Positions 39,393 through 47,612 of a DNA stretch of 64,000 bases are shown piece after piece; the first letter of the stretch is position 1; each line of letters opens with the position of its first letter. Origin of the DNA: Streptomyces sp. NRRL S-350 (GTDB lineage Bacteria > Actinomycetota > Actinomycetes > Streptomycetales > Streptomycetaceae); contig NZ_JOHO01000012.1 of assembly GCF_000719705.1 (NCBI RefSeq), forward strand, positions 1 to 64,000. Direction: 5' to 3'. Made by a program: the position numbers and the translations under genes. The notes below the pieces were generated by a model that was given only the letters and a program-made list of their open reading frames with translations, did no database searches and was not told the DNA's origin.

Positions 39393-40307
39393 GTGATCGC
39401 CACCACCGAGAGCCACAACGGACACAGCTTCGACCGGCAGGCACTGGCCCTGCTCTTCCAGCACCGCCTGGTCACATCGGAGCAGCTGCGGGAGCTGCTC
39501 GGCCCGTTCAAGAACCCGAACTGGGCCAACAAGCGCCTGGCCGGCCTGCACAGCAAGGGCCTGACCGACTACGTCACCCGGCCGGTCTTCGGGGGCGGCC
39601 GACCGCGGACCTGGTTCCTGACCGATGCCGGCCGGGAGGTCGCGGGCGAGTTCAAAGAGCTGAGGAGCATGAGCAGTCCGCCGCCGAAGCTCGACGCGGA
39701 TCGGGCGCTGCTCAACGCCGACCACACGATGGACGTCGTCAGGACGCACGTGGAGTTCGTCCGGGACGCCCGGCGCCGCGGCGACGAGTACGGACCGCGC
39801 GACTGGGTGCCGGAGGTCTACCACCGGCTCTCCGAGGCACGGCGGGACGCCCTGATGCCGGATGCCGTGATGCGCTACACCGCCACCACGGACGAGGGCC
39901 GGGTGCACCTGCGCGCGTTCGTCGAGCTGGACCGGTGCACGGAGGTCAGCGAGCAGCTGACCTCGAAGCTCACGGCCTACGCCCGCTTCTATGAGCTCAC
40001 CCCGATCCCGCTGCGTCTGCGCGGCACCACCGAGGCCCAAGGCGCGCCGCCGGCTTGGCAGGACTCCTACCCTCTCTTCCCGCGGCTGCTGTTCGTCCTG
40101 ACCAACGGCTCGGAGACCACGATGCGCAACCGGATCGAGGACCTGCAGCTGGCCGCCGGGGACAACGCCCGGGTGGTCAACCTGCTGCGCAACGTCCCGG
40201 CCGGGGCGGCGACGCTCCGGGACATCGAGGAGCACGGTCCGTCCGCGCCCATCTGGAGCCCGCTGGCCGACGCCGAGCGCCCTCGGTGCGGCTGGGCCGA
40301 CCTGTAA
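39393..40307 (+). CDS. Replication-relaxation family protein (304 aa)
   Basis: Matches the replication-relaxation family (PF13814): a winged-helix N-terminus (LALLFQHRLVTSEQLRELLG, KRLAGLHSKGLTDYVTRP, RTWFLTDAGREVA), then AERALLNADHTMDV-like DHTMDVVRTHVEFV, LMPDAVMRYTA and FVELDRCTEVSEQLTSKLTAYARFY. The family is linked to plasmid replication control and to mobile elements. GTG start after GAGAAGGGGCCCGGC. Controlled by module copy A and followed by two small genes. Confidence 0.88.
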   Translation: MIATTESHNGHSFDRQALALLFQHRLVTSEQLRELLGPFKNPNWANKRLAGLHSKGLTDYVTRPVFGGGRPRTWFLTDAGREVAGEFKELRSMSSPPPKLDADRALLNADHTMDVVRTHVEFVRDARRRGDEYGPRDWVPEVYHRLSEARRDALMPDAVMRYTATTDEGRVHLRAFVELDRCTEVSEQLTSKLTAYARFYELTPIPLRLRGTTEAQGAPPAWQDSYPLFPRLLFVLTNGSETTMRNRIEDLQLAAGDNARVVNLLRNVPAGAATLRDIEEHGPSAPIWSPLADAERPRCGWADL

Positions 40308-40321
40308 GCGGAGGGGCCCCC

Positions 40322-40561
40322 ATGTCACGGTTCACCAGCATCGGCCACGCCACCGCGACGTTGTCCGACGGCGGCACCCGGCACTACCTCGTCCATGGGG
40401 AGTGCAACGACGTCGTCTATGTGACCCCGGGCGAGGCCGACAGCGTGCAGCTGTTCGGTTCCCCGTGGCCGGTTCGCCGGTCCGAGTTCACCACCATCAC
40501 CGTACGTCCGGGCGAAGCCGGACCGATTACAGGAGACCACGATGTTCGCACTGCAGATTGA
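40322..40561 (+). CDS. Small beta-rich protein (79 aa)
   Basis: Strand-rich (IGHATATLSDGGTRHYLVHG, DVVYVTPGEADSVQLFG). Function unknown. ATG after AAGCGGAGGGGCCCCC, 14 nt after the replication-relaxation stop. Its end overlaps the next start by 20 nt, so expression is probably coupled. Confidence 0.72.
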   Translation: MSRFTSIGHATATLSDGGTRHYLVHGECNDVVYVTPGEADSVQLFGSPWPVRRSEFTTITVRPGEAGPITGDHDVRTAD

Positions 40562-40982
40562 CCCGGCCGGTCCGGTCGTCGAGATCGAACTGCCCGACGA
40601 TCCGGCGTTGCTCCGGCAGGACCTGGCGACCCGCCTCGGCGGGAGCCCGGACCGGGGTGTCTACCACCCGCGGGCGCTGATGTGGCTGGGCGGCAATGCG
40701 ACCAACGAGGGCCTGCCGCCGAACGTGGTGGCCACCGCGCTGGCCAGCACCTGGCGCGGGATGGACATCGGGGCCAGCTACTTCCTCCATGGCCGGGTCA
40801 TCGTCACCGGCGCCGTGGACGGTGATGCCGACCGGCTGGAGGAGGATCTGGCCGGGCAGGCTCGCGAGGTGGGCCGGGTGGTCGCCGACCTCGCGCGAGT
40901 CTGGGCGACCACGCCCCCGGTGTCCAACGAGGCGGCCTGGGCGGAGATCATCCGTGCCGTCCTGGCTCACCAGCCGTTGTGA
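40542..40982 (+). CDS. Hypothetical protein (146 aa)
   Basis: Alpha/beta protein (MFALQIDPAGPVVEIELPDDPALL, MWLGGNATNEGLPPNVVATALAS, RVIVTGAVDGDADRLEEDL). Not recognised; such genes commonly follow replication-relaxation genes in actinomycete elements. ATG after ACAGGAGACCACG. Last gene of the operon before a strong terminator. Confidence 0.75.
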   Translation: MFALQIDPAGPVVEIELPDDPALLRQDLATRLGGSPDRGVYHPRALMWLGGNATNEGLPPNVVATALASTWRGMDIGASYFLHGRVIVTGAVDGDADRLEEDLAGQAREVGRVVADLARVWATTPPVSNEAAWAEIIRAVLAHQPL

Positions 40983-41025
40983 CCGCGGTCCAGGCCCGAA
41001 CCGGCACCTGGTAGAAACGGAACGG

Positions 41026-41073
41026 CAGAGGCCTGGGTGGGCTCCCCAATTGGGGAGTCCACCCAGGCCTCTG
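41026..41073. terminator. Bidirectional terminator between convergent operons
   Basis: A 24-bp inverted repeat with a single mismatch (CAGAGGCCTGGGTGG at 41026-41040 up to CCACCCAGGCCTCTG at 41059-41073, centre CCCCAATTGGGG). It separates the + operon ending at 40982 from the - operon ending at 41094. Confidence 0.85.
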
Positions 41074-41093
41074 CGCATGTTGAGCTGGTGGTC

Positions 41094-41639
41094 TCAGCGG
41101 GGCGGCCCGGCCGGACCGCTGGTCAAAGAGTCGAGGTGGCACGGTTCTTCGCGGGCGAAAAGAGCCGCGTGCAGCCACTGGGTCGAGGTGAGCGTGCCGT
41201 TCACCTTCGGCCAGTGAGCCCAGTGGACGGGTGGGCTGCCCGCCTCGCAGGTGCGTTCGGGGTCGGGGACGTCGAGGGGGTGCCCGTCCCGCAGCAGGTC
41301 GACCAGTGGGTGGCGGGCCGCCCAGTCAGCTTCCTGGTCGGGCGGTATGAGCCAGACGGTCCCGTCGGCGCGGGTGTCGTGGAGTACCGGCCCGATCCGG
41401 TGGGCGCTCGGTCCGTCGAGCGCGGACTCGAGCAGGGGGAGCCCGATCCCGGAGGGCAGGGAGATCGCGTTCCAGCGGATCCCGGTGGGCATCGCAACCA
41501 GGCGGTCCGGTTCGGCCAGCCACCGCACGACGGTGCGGTCGCGCCGCTGCGCGCCCAGGACGCCGGCCAGCCAGAGGACAGGGGGCATTGCGGCGGCCTG
41601 GGCGCGGTCGGGGTGTCGCCGCGGGCGGGGAAGGTCCAC
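41094..41639 (-). CDS. Hypothetical protein (181 aa)
   Basis: Recognisable segments VVRWLAEPDRLVAMPTGIRWNAISLP and DGTVWLIPPDQEADWAARHPLVDLL resemble a common Streptomyces unknown family whose start recalls bifunctional primase-polymerase N-termini; no active-site motif is present. GTG start at 41639, 4 nt after the preceding stop; ATG at 41588 is an alternative. Last gene of the four-gene minus operon. Confidence 0.72.
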   Translation of the reverse strand: MDLPRPRRHPDRAQAAAMPPVLWLAGVLGAQRRDRTVVRWLAEPDRLVAMPTGIRWNAISLPSGIGLPLLESALDGPSAHRIGPVLHDTRADGTVWLIPPDQEADWAARHPLVDLLRDGHPLDVPDPERTCEAGSPPVHWAHWPKVNGTLTSTQWLHAALFAREEPCHLDSLTSGPAGPPR

Positions 41640-41643
41640 CGGG

Positions 41644-41937
41644 CTACCGCCGGACGGGGGTGGCGAGCACGGTGTACTTCTCGACCGTCTCGAAGGACTG
41701 CACCGGGATGACGACGGTGGTCCCCTGCGCGTTCAGGTGCAGTATCCGTCCTCCGCCCGAACGCCAGAGCATGTTGGTGACCTCGCACGGCCAACCGTCG
41801 ACCCTGATCCAGCAGCCGATGGAGACTTCCTGCTGGCCGACGGGACGGGGGGTGAGCAGCGTCCGGCCGTCGGAGAGGCGGAAGCCACTGGGCAGCTTCT
41901 CGGCGACGGTGGCCATGGTGGGGCTGGGCGGGGCCAT
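41644..41937 (-). CDS. Small beta-rich protein (97 aa)
   Basis: Strand-rich protein (GFRLSDGRTLLTPRP, VSIGCWIRVDGWPCEVTNMLWRSG, GRILHLNAQGTTVVIPVQSFETVEKYTV). Function unknown. The ATG overlaps the stop of the ATPase gene (TGATG), indicating coupling. Confidence 0.74.
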   Translation of the reverse strand: MAPPSPTMATVAEKLPSGFRLSDGRTLLTPRPVGQQEVSIGCWIRVDGWPCEVTNMLWRSGGGRILHLNAQGTTVVIPVQSFETVEKYTVLATPVRR

Positions 41938-42428
41938 CACGATTCCGTTCGGTTCGGTTCGGCGGGAACGACGGGGAGCGGGCACTGTGCCCAGACGGCC
42001 TTGCCGACGGGCAGGGGGTGCCAGCCCCAGCGGTCGAGGGTGATGTCGCGGACGAGGCCCAGGCCGAGTCCGCCTTCCTCCTGGCCGGGCTCGGTGGTGT
42101 CGAGCATCGGTCCGTCCGGGCTGGGGTCGGTGACGACGATCAGGACGTCGTCACCGTCCAGCATCAGCAGCAGGCCCATGTCCACCGGCTGGCCTGGGGG
42201 TGTGGCGTGCTTGAGGACGTTGGTGACCATCTCGGTGACCACCACGGCGACGTCGGCGAGGGCGCGCGGGTCAGCCAGCCGCCCCTGGGAGGCCCGGGCC
42301 TTGGTGCAGTACTCGGTGGTGCGCTTGCGCAGCTGGGGGACGTGCTCGGGGGACAGCTTCTCCACCCGGTGCTTCCAGGGGGCGGGGGCGCAGTCGGTCT
42401 GTTCCTTGAGCGGGGCCGGCGACGTCAC
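41937..42428 (-). CDS. GHKL (RsbW-like) ATP-binding protein (163 aa)
   Basis: Histidine-kinase-like ATPase of the anti-sigma-factor type: N box VVVTEMVTNVLKHATPP, then VLIVVTDPSPDGP (the DxGxG region in variant form) and GGLGLGLVRDI (G2 box). In Streptomyces these short ATPases sit beside XRE/DUF397 genes, as here. GTG start after CAAGGAGGCGCC, overlapping the preceding stop by 4 nt. Binding partner unknown. Confidence 0.85.
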   Translation of the reverse strand: MTSPAPLKEQTDCAPAPWKHRVEKLSPEHVPQLRKRTTEYCTKARASQGRLADPRALADVAVVVTEMVTNVLKHATPPGQPVDMGLLLMLDGDDVLIVVTDPSPDGPMLDTTEPGQEEGGLGLGLVRDITLDRWGWHPLPVGKAVWAQCPLPVVPAEPNRTES

Positions 42429-43129
42429 GGCGCCTCCTTGTGGTGCGGCCACCCGGCGAAGGCGGCGAAGTGGTCGGCCGTGGCGGGCGGCCGGGGGGAT
42501 CGCGGCGGATGGGGGGCCGGTTCCGCGGGTGCATCCGCGAACAGGGCGCGGAAGGAGTGGTGGAGGGCGGTGGCCAGGGTTCCGGCGTAGGTGAGGTCGC
42601 CGCTGCCGTCGGGCGCGTGGACCCAGCGGGACTTGCGGGCGTCGCTGCCGGGGGCGGGGCACGGCAGGACCGTGTCGTTGTCGGAGGTCAGGTGCACGGT
42701 CAGCGTCGTGCCCCAGGGCCACGGTCCGTGGGGGGTGTCGCAGACGCCGGAGAGAAGGTCGTCCGTCCAGCTGGCCGTCAGGCGCGGCACCCAGAAGCAG
42801 ATGCTGGTCTCGGTGAGCAAGGTGGGGCCGGGCGCGGCGTTGATGGCGGCGAGCGACTGGAGGGCTCCGTCGCCGAGGCGGATGTCGGTGCTGATGATGT
42901 GCCAGGGGCTGCCCGGTGCGATGCGCAGGGGCGCGAGGCGGTGCGGGATGCGCCAGGCCGCCAGGCAGGCGGCCGGGTCGGCGCTGGTGCGGGCCAGCCA
43001 GTCCCGTCCCTTGGCCTCTGCGGCGGGGGCGGTGGTCAGTATCGGGAGGGGGTCGGCTTCGTGGCGGGAGCGGTCGGCCGGTGCACGCGGGGCGGTGGGC
43101 GGTTCCATGAGAGCGGTGATGTGGTTCAT
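42425..43129 (-). CDS. Hypothetical protein (234 aa)
   Basis: Unknown. Notable segments: RDWLARTSADPAACLAAWRIPHRLAPLRI, SPWHIISTDIRLGDGALQSLAAI, GTTLTVHLTSDNDTVLPCP. The ATG at 43129 follows TGGAGCCCCG; an ATG at 43186 is in frame but lacks a ribosome site. First gene of the minus operon, divergent from the XRE regulator. Confidence 0.73.
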   Translation of the reverse strand: MNHITALMEPPTAPRAPADRSRHEADPLPILTTAPAAEAKGRDWLARTSADPAACLAAWRIPHRLAPLRIAPGSPWHIISTDIRLGDGALQSLAAINAAPGPTLLTETSICFWVPRLTASWTDDLLSGVCDTPHGPWPWGTTLTVHLTSDNDTVLPCPAPGSDARKSRWVHAPDGSGDLTYAGTLATALHHSFRALFADAPAEPAPHPPRSPRPPATADHFAAFAGWPHHKEAP

Positions 43130-43234
43130 CGGGGCTCCAGCCACGTCTTGGGGGCTGCCGGGGGGCAGGTCGGCGCAGACAGACATCGCCTAAAGCGATC
43201 ATCTGGTCACCTTGAGCTAGCACACTCCACTGTG

Positions 43235-43250
43235 CTCGCTAATTAGCGAG
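43235..43250. promoter_or_regulatory. Operator palindrome 1
   Basis: Perfect 16-bp palindrome CTCGCTAATTAGCGAG in the 43130-43403 gap between divergent genes, very AT-rich for this genome. Probable binding site of the XRE regulator at 43404. Confidence 0.75.
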
Positions 43251-43267
43251 TCGTCAATATCGCGATT

Positions 43268-43279
43268 CGCTAATTAGCG
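43268..43279. promoter_or_regulatory. Operator palindrome 2
   Basis: CGCTAATTAGCG, the same 12-bp core as palindrome 1, centred 31 bp away (about three helical turns), so two dimers could bind the same face. Confidence 0.75.
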
Positions 43280-43403
43280 CCCTATGGTTGGCTCACAGGC
43301 CGCCCACCGGCAGAATGTGACGCACCGTCACCCTGAACGTCGTCACCGCCGGTTGACACGTCACACTGAGCGGGCACCGCGACCAGGAGGAGCAGCAGAG
43401 ACC

Positions 43404-44249
43404 GTGGCCACCACCAGCAGCGAGCAGGACTACCGGCGGATGCGTGTCGGCGGGATCCTCCGCCGTCTTCGCGAGCAGTGCGGCATGACCCTGGAGGTCG
43501 CCTCTGCGGCGGCCGGTATCAAGATCGACCGCCTCAGCCGCCTGGAACGGGGAGCGGTGAGGATCGACGTGCCTGTGGTACGGGCACTGCTCGACGTCTA
43601 CGGCGTTGACGACCGCAAGGTCCGCGCGGCGCTGGAAGAGACCGTCCGGAGCCTGACCGCGCCGACCTGGTGGCAGTCCTACGCCCGGTCGCTGCACATC
43701 GCTCTGAAGAACCTGTTGGGGCTGGAGGAGACCGCCGGCTCCGTCTGGACGTGGCAGCCGCTGCTGATCCCCGGCCGTCTCCAGGCCGAGGAGTACTCGC
43801 GGGCCCTTCTTCATGCCGGGGTCGGCATCGTCCACGACGGCATCGAGCAGGCCGAGACGCTGGTGCAGGTCCGCCAGGAGCGCCAGCGCCGGGTCACCAC
43901 CCCGCTGACCGCGGTCATCGGGGAGGCCGCGCTGCGCACTCCGGTCGGCGGCGCCGAGGTGATGCGCACACAGATCCGACACCTGCTCGCCCAGGACCCC
44001 GACCTTGTCACGCTGCTCGTCCTGCCGTCGGAGCGCGGTGCGCACGTCGGCCTCGACAGCGCCTTCTCCGTGCTCGACTTCCCAGACGGGGCGCGGGTGG
44101 CCACCATCGAGACCCTCGCCACGACCCTCTACCTGGACGACGAGGCGTCCTTGGACACCTACGCCAAGGCGATGGCCCAGATCACCGACCTCGCGCTCGA
44201 CCCGAGCGCGACGCGGAAGTTCCTCGAACAGCTCGTACGCGCTGCCTGA
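43404..44249 (+). CDS. XRE-family regulator with DUF5753 domain (281 aa)
   Basis: Helix-turn-helix at residues 13-60 (GGILRRLREQCGMTLEVASAAAGIKIDRLSRLERG), then the DUF5753 domain (WWQSYARSL, WQPLLIPGRLQAEEYSRALL, RQERQRRV, EAALRTPVGG, LLVLPSERGAHVG). Typical Streptomyces regulator that pairs with DUF397 proteins. GTG start after CCAGGAGGAGCAGCAGAGACC. Twin CGCTAATTAGCG operators lie 124-170 nt upstream, between it and the divergent ATPase operon. Confidence 0.92.
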   Translation: MATTSSEQDYRRMRVGGILRRLREQCGMTLEVASAAAGIKIDRLSRLERGAVRIDVPVVRALLDVYGVDDRKVRAALEETVRSLTAPTWWQSYARSLHIALKNLLGLEETAGSVWTWQPLLIPGRLQAEEYSRALLHAGVGIVHDGIEQAETLVQVRQERQRRVTTPLTAVIGEAALRTPVGGAEVMRTQIRHLLAQDPDLVTLLVLPSERGAHVGLDSAFSVLDFPDGARVATIETLATTLYLDDEASLDTYAKAMAQITDLALDPSATRKFLEQLVRAA

Positions 44250-44279
44250 ACCGCCCAGCTCCACTTCGAAAGGACCGCC

Positions 44280-44492
44280 ATGTCCAGCACCACCCCTCGT
44301 CAGGTTCCGAAGGAGTGGACCAAGAGTTCCTACAGCGGTCAGACGGGAGACTGCGTCCGCTGGCGCCGGTCGCGCATCAAGCCGGGCCACGTCGAGGTCG
44401 GTGACTCGAAGGACCCCGACGGGCCGACGCTCCACCTGTCCTTGGATCAGTGGCGGGCGCTCGCGGACTTCGCCAAGGCGCTCGAGGTGTAA
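44280..44492 (+). CDS. DUF397 protein (70 aa)
   Basis: Matches DUF397: WTKSSYSGQTGDCVRWRR near the N-terminus (usual W-x-KSSYSG...CVEVA), GDSKDPDGPTLHLS, and a closing WxxLxxFAKALE helix. Such proteins bind the adjacent DUF5753 regulator, sometimes with toxin-antitoxin behaviour. ATG after GAAAGGACCGCC. Followed by a 15-bp terminator stem. Confidence 0.92.
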   Translation: MSSTTPRQVPKEWTKSSYSGQTGDCVRWRRSRIKPGHVEVGDSKDPDGPTLHLSLDQWRALADFAKALEV

Positions 44493-44518
44493 CCGCAGCA
44501 GCAAGGAACGGACAGCAG

Positions 44519-44551
44519 GGCGGGGCCGGGTCGATCCGACCCGGCCCCGCC
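44519..44551 (+). terminator. Terminator after the DUF397 gene
   Basis: Perfect 15-bp inverted repeat GGCGGGGCCGGGTCG (44519-44533), complement 44537-44551, loop ATC, followed by TTCCGTTT. Confidence 0.82.
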
Positions 44552-44791
44552 TTCCGTTTCCCGCGACGCGCCTTTGGCCCGGCGGCGTTCGGGGGCCGAC
44601 GGCGGCACCTGCCGAAGGCGCCCCGCGGCCGGCCGTGGGCGTGAGCATCCGTCATCTCCTCGCTGCGCATGTACCCGCCCAGACAACAGTCCCCGGAAGG
44701 GCGAGTCGAGGTCAGATCACCGGACACATCGGGACCGGCGGCGGAATACTGGTGCGCTGTCGAAGCGACACCAGGCGGGCGGGGAGGTTCG

Positions 44792-46075
44792 GTGACCGGG
44801 GACCCGGTAGAGGTGGGCAACCCCGCGTTCGTCACGGCCAGGATCGCGCTGGGGCTCAAGACCCAGCAGGACTTCGTCGACGCCTTCGAGGACCACGCCC
44901 AGGAGATCGGCGTCCGGGTCGGGATCTCGATCCGGCAGGTGCGGCGGTGGGAGTCCCCGACGCCGGGCTGTCCGAACCGGGACGCCCGCAAGGTCTTGGT
45001 GTCGATGTTCAGTTGCCCAGAGGAGCGGCGCTCGGCTCAGCGCATCCTGGAGGACCTCGGCTTCGTCCCGCTCTGCCGCCCGCCGGGACGCCGACCCGGC
45101 ATGCCCAGGAGCACGACGCCACCTCTCTACTGCCCGCCCGAGGTTGGCCTGGCCCTGCCGGACAGGCCGGACCGTCTGCTGCCGCACCTTCGAGCCGCGC
45201 TGGACGACGCGGGCCGCACCGACAGCGTCCTCGGCCCCCGCGCGGCCCTCCCCCAGGCCCTGGCCATCGTCAGCTCGGTCGAGCGGGCCGCCCGCGAGGC
45301 CTCCGGGAGCGCCCGCCGGGATCTCCTAGTGCTCGGTGCCCGGGCGGCCGAGTTCACTGCCTGGCTTCACCGCGACTCCGAAGCCGGCCCGGCGCCCACC
45401 GCGTTCTGGCACGACCGGGCGATCGAGCTGGCCACCATGGCCGGAGAAGGGCAGCTCCACGGCTACGTCCTGCTGCGCAAGGCCCAAGCCGCCGACGGCG
45501 ACCCTGCCCGGATGCGGGATCTCGCCCGCGCCGCCCACGCCGGGCCGTGGTCGCTGCCGCCGCGGCCCCGGGCGGAGGCCCTCCAGCACGAAGCCCGCGC
45601 GCTGGCCCTCACCGGAGTTCGGGGAAAGGCGATCGACCGGCTCCTCGAAGAGGCCCGAGAAGCCGTCGAAGCAGCACCCCCGCCCACCGGCCCGGCGACC
45701 TGCACGGGGCCTCTGGGGGAGGGCTACACCCTGGAGCGGCTGATGGTCCAGAGTGCGCTCTGCTACCGGGAGGCCGGGCGACCGGCCCGCTCCGTCGACC
45801 TGTTCGGCCGCTACCTGGCGACCGGCCGGTTCGCCCCCCGGGACCGCGCCTTCTTCACTGCCGCCATGTCCGGTGCCCTGGTGGCCACCGGCGAGCCGGA
45901 CCGAGCCGCCGACGTTGCACTGGCCGCGCTGGAAATCGCTGCCGGTGCGGGCTTCGGCCAGGCCCTCGCCGAACTGCACCGCACCAAGGCGGCCCTGCTC
46001 CCGCACTCCCGGCGCCCGGCCGTACGCCAGCTGCTCAGCGCTCTGCGTGAAGTCCGGCCCGCGGCTCGCAGGTAG
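44792..46075 (+). CDS. Regulatory-type protein with N-terminal DNA-binding-like and TPR-like domains (427 aa)
   Basis: Residues 12-60 are HTH-like (ARIALGLKTQQDFVDAFEDHAQE, GISIRQVRRWESPTPG), followed by a helical repeat region typical of TPR regulators (FWHDRAIELATMAGEGQLHGYVLLRKAQ, AEALQHEARALALTG, MVQSALCYREAGRPARSVDLFGRYLAT, AALEIAAGAGFGQALAELHRTKAAL). Common in Streptomyces with unknown signals. GTG start after GGGGAGGTTCG. Converges on the 46082 gene. Confidence 0.8.
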   Translation: MTGDPVEVGNPAFVTARIALGLKTQQDFVDAFEDHAQEIGVRVGISIRQVRRWESPTPGCPNRDARKVLVSMFSCPEERRSAQRILEDLGFVPLCRPPGRRPGMPRSTTPPLYCPPEVGLALPDRPDRLLPHLRAALDDAGRTDSVLGPRAALPQALAIVSSVERAAREASGSARRDLLVLGARAAEFTAWLHRDSEAGPAPTAFWHDRAIELATMAGEGQLHGYVLLRKAQAADGDPARMRDLARAAHAGPWSLPPRPRAEALQHEARALALTGVRGKAIDRLLEEAREAVEAAPPPTGPATCTGPLGEGYTLERLMVQSALCYREAGRPARSVDLFGRYLATGRFAPRDRAFFTAAMSGALVATGEPDRAADVALAALEIAAGAGFGQALAELHRTKAALLPHSRRPAVRQLLSALREVRPAARR

Positions 46076-46081
46076 CTGTCC

Positions 46082-46657
46082 TCAGCCCGCCCGCGGTGGC
46101 ACGACCAGGGGGGCTTCGGTGATCCGCAGTCCCCGGGTGTCGATGACGTACTCGTCCTCGTTGCAGCTGGTGCTGTGCGACAGCAGGGCTTCGGGCGGCG
46201 CGACGACGCGGTAGAGCCTGCCCGGCGGGCGGCCGGAGACTGCGCCGTCCGCGTAGCGCTGGGCGACCGCCCGGGTGGCGGTCCACGACCAGTCCCTGCG
46301 CCGCTCGGGCACGCTGCCGCGCCACAGTTCCACCGGCCCGGGCGGTAGCGGAGCCGGTACACCGTCGCGCGTGTACCCGGCAGCCCGGAACATCTGCCGC
46401 CAGCTCTCCCGGGGGAGGCTCCGGTCGGGGAACTCTGCCGCGCTCCAGGCGTGGCCGACGTACCGGGCGAGGACCGCGGCGGTGACGGCCCGTCCGAACC
46501 AGGCGTCATGGAGCAGGGCGGGGACATGGAGGCGTCCGGCCCAGCCGACCAAGCGCTGCAGGTGCTCAGCGGTCAGGGTGCGCCCGGCCCGGACGGCGGC
46601 AGTGACTTCGGCGAAGGCCTCCGCCTCCAGGTCCAGTAGGCCGGGTCGGCCGGTCAC
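46082..46657 (-). CDS. Hypothetical protein, possible ADP-ribosyltransferase-like fold (191 aa)
   Basis: The C-terminal half shows ELWRGSVPERRRDWSWTATRAVAQRYA and later SCNEDEYVID, which recall the R, S-x-S/T and E-x-E positions of ADP-ribosyltransferases (WRG; W-T-A-T; ExDExx). The resemblance is weak and the catalytic ExE is not exact. N-terminal helices (LLDLEAEAFAEVTAAVRAG). GTG start overlaps the hydrolase stop (GTGA), so the two are coupled. Confidence 0.65.
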   Translation of the reverse strand: MTGRPGLLDLEAEAFAEVTAAVRAGRTLTAEHLQRLVGWAGRLHVPALLHDAWFGRAVTAAVLARYVGHAWSAAEFPDRSLPRESWRQMFRAAGYTRDGVPAPLPPGPVELWRGSVPERRRDWSWTATRAVAQRYADGAVSGRPPGRLYRVVAPPEALLSHSTSCNEDEYVIDTRGLRITEAPLVVPPRAG

Positions 46658-47475
46658 CGCGCGGCAAGGAACGCGGTGACCTTCTCGATCACCTCTGTCT
46701 GCCACGCCTGCGTCTGCGGGTCGAGGTACTGCGGGTCGTCGTGGACCGCGAATCCGTGCTGCGCGCCGTCCAGCTCGATCAGCTCGGCACCTCCGCCGAA
46801 CGCGGAGAGGTAGTGGCGGGAGGACTCCACCGGCACGAACGTGTCCTTGGTGCCGTGCACCAGCAGCGTGGTGGAGAGGATGCGCGGAAGGATCGCCGCC
46901 GGGTCGAGGTAGTGCACCTCGTTGAGGAGGGCCCGGCCGAGCCCGAAGGGGCTGCGCTCGGTGAAGCCCCGGTCCTCGAGTTCCCGGGCGGAGGCTTCGT
47001 CCAGGTAGTCGGCGTCGTCGATGTACGGCCGGCTGGTGATGTAGCGCTGCCGGTAGTCCAGCCTCGGGTTGAGCAGGACCAGCTTGTCCACCGCCGCGGG
47101 GTAGTTGGCGGCGACCAGTGCGGCGGCCCCGCCGGAGAAGGACGCGGCGATGACGTGGACCGGCCTCTCCACCGGTGACCCGGTTTCGGCGCGCAGATGG
47201 TCGGCGGCGGCGCGGATGTCGTTGGCAACGCCCGCCATGGTGATGTCCTGCTCGCGGCCGTCGCTGCTGCCGTGGGCCCGCAGGTCGAAGCGCAGGTTGT
47301 CGACCCAGGAGGCGGCCAGGGCACCGGCGAGTCGGGTGAAGAAGCCGCCTTCCTCGCGGGTGACGCCCGCCCCGTGGACCAGGACCGCCAGCGCCTGGGG
47401 GCGTTCGGCGGTGGCGACGGTGCCGCTCAGCCGCGTGCCATCGAAGGACCGGAACTCCGTATCGCGATCAGCCAT
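46654..47475 (-). CDS. Alpha/beta hydrolase (273 aa)
   Basis: Serine hydrolase fold: LAVLVHGAG (oxyanion strand), DLRAHGSSDG, nucleophile elbow AASFSGGAA (S in S-F-S-G-G), LLVHGTKDTFVPV (acid Asp) and a late His (DGAQHGFAV). Resembles dienelactone-hydrolase/acyl-peptidase-like enzymes of the DUF-type cytosolic group; substrate unknown. Transcribed as a pair with the 46082 gene. A 16-bp terminator stem lies upstream, so the pair has its own promoter in the narrow gap. Confidence 0.88.
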   Translation of the reverse strand: MADRDTEFRSFDGTRLSGTVATAERPQALAVLVHGAGVTREEGGFFTRLAGALAASWVDNLRFDLRAHGSSDGREQDITMAGVANDIRAAADHLRAETGSPVERPVHVIAASFSGGAAALVAANYPAAVDKLVLLNPRLDYRQRYITSRPYIDDADYLDEASARELEDRGFTERSPFGLGRALLNEVHYLDPAAILPRILSTTLLVHGTKDTFVPVESSRHYLSAFGGGAELIELDGAQHGFAVHDDPQYLDPQTQAWQTEVIEKVTAFLAAR

Positions 47476-47509
47476 GCACCGATGGTAGCCATCGCCGGGC
47501 ATGCGGATG

Positions 47510-47544
47510 CCCGCCCCGGAGAGATGCGATCTCTCCGGGGCGGG
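47510..47544. terminator. Terminator hairpin between minus operons
   Basis: Perfect 16-bp inverted repeat CCCGCCCCGGAGAGAT (47510-47525) with complement 47529-47544, loop GCG. Ends the 49969-47613 operon. Confidence 0.82.
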
Positions 47545-47612
47545 CTGCGGGGGTGGCAGGCGATGGGTAGCGGCGTTCGCGGCCCGCGATCCGCGGCCGA
47601 CCCTGTTCGGGC

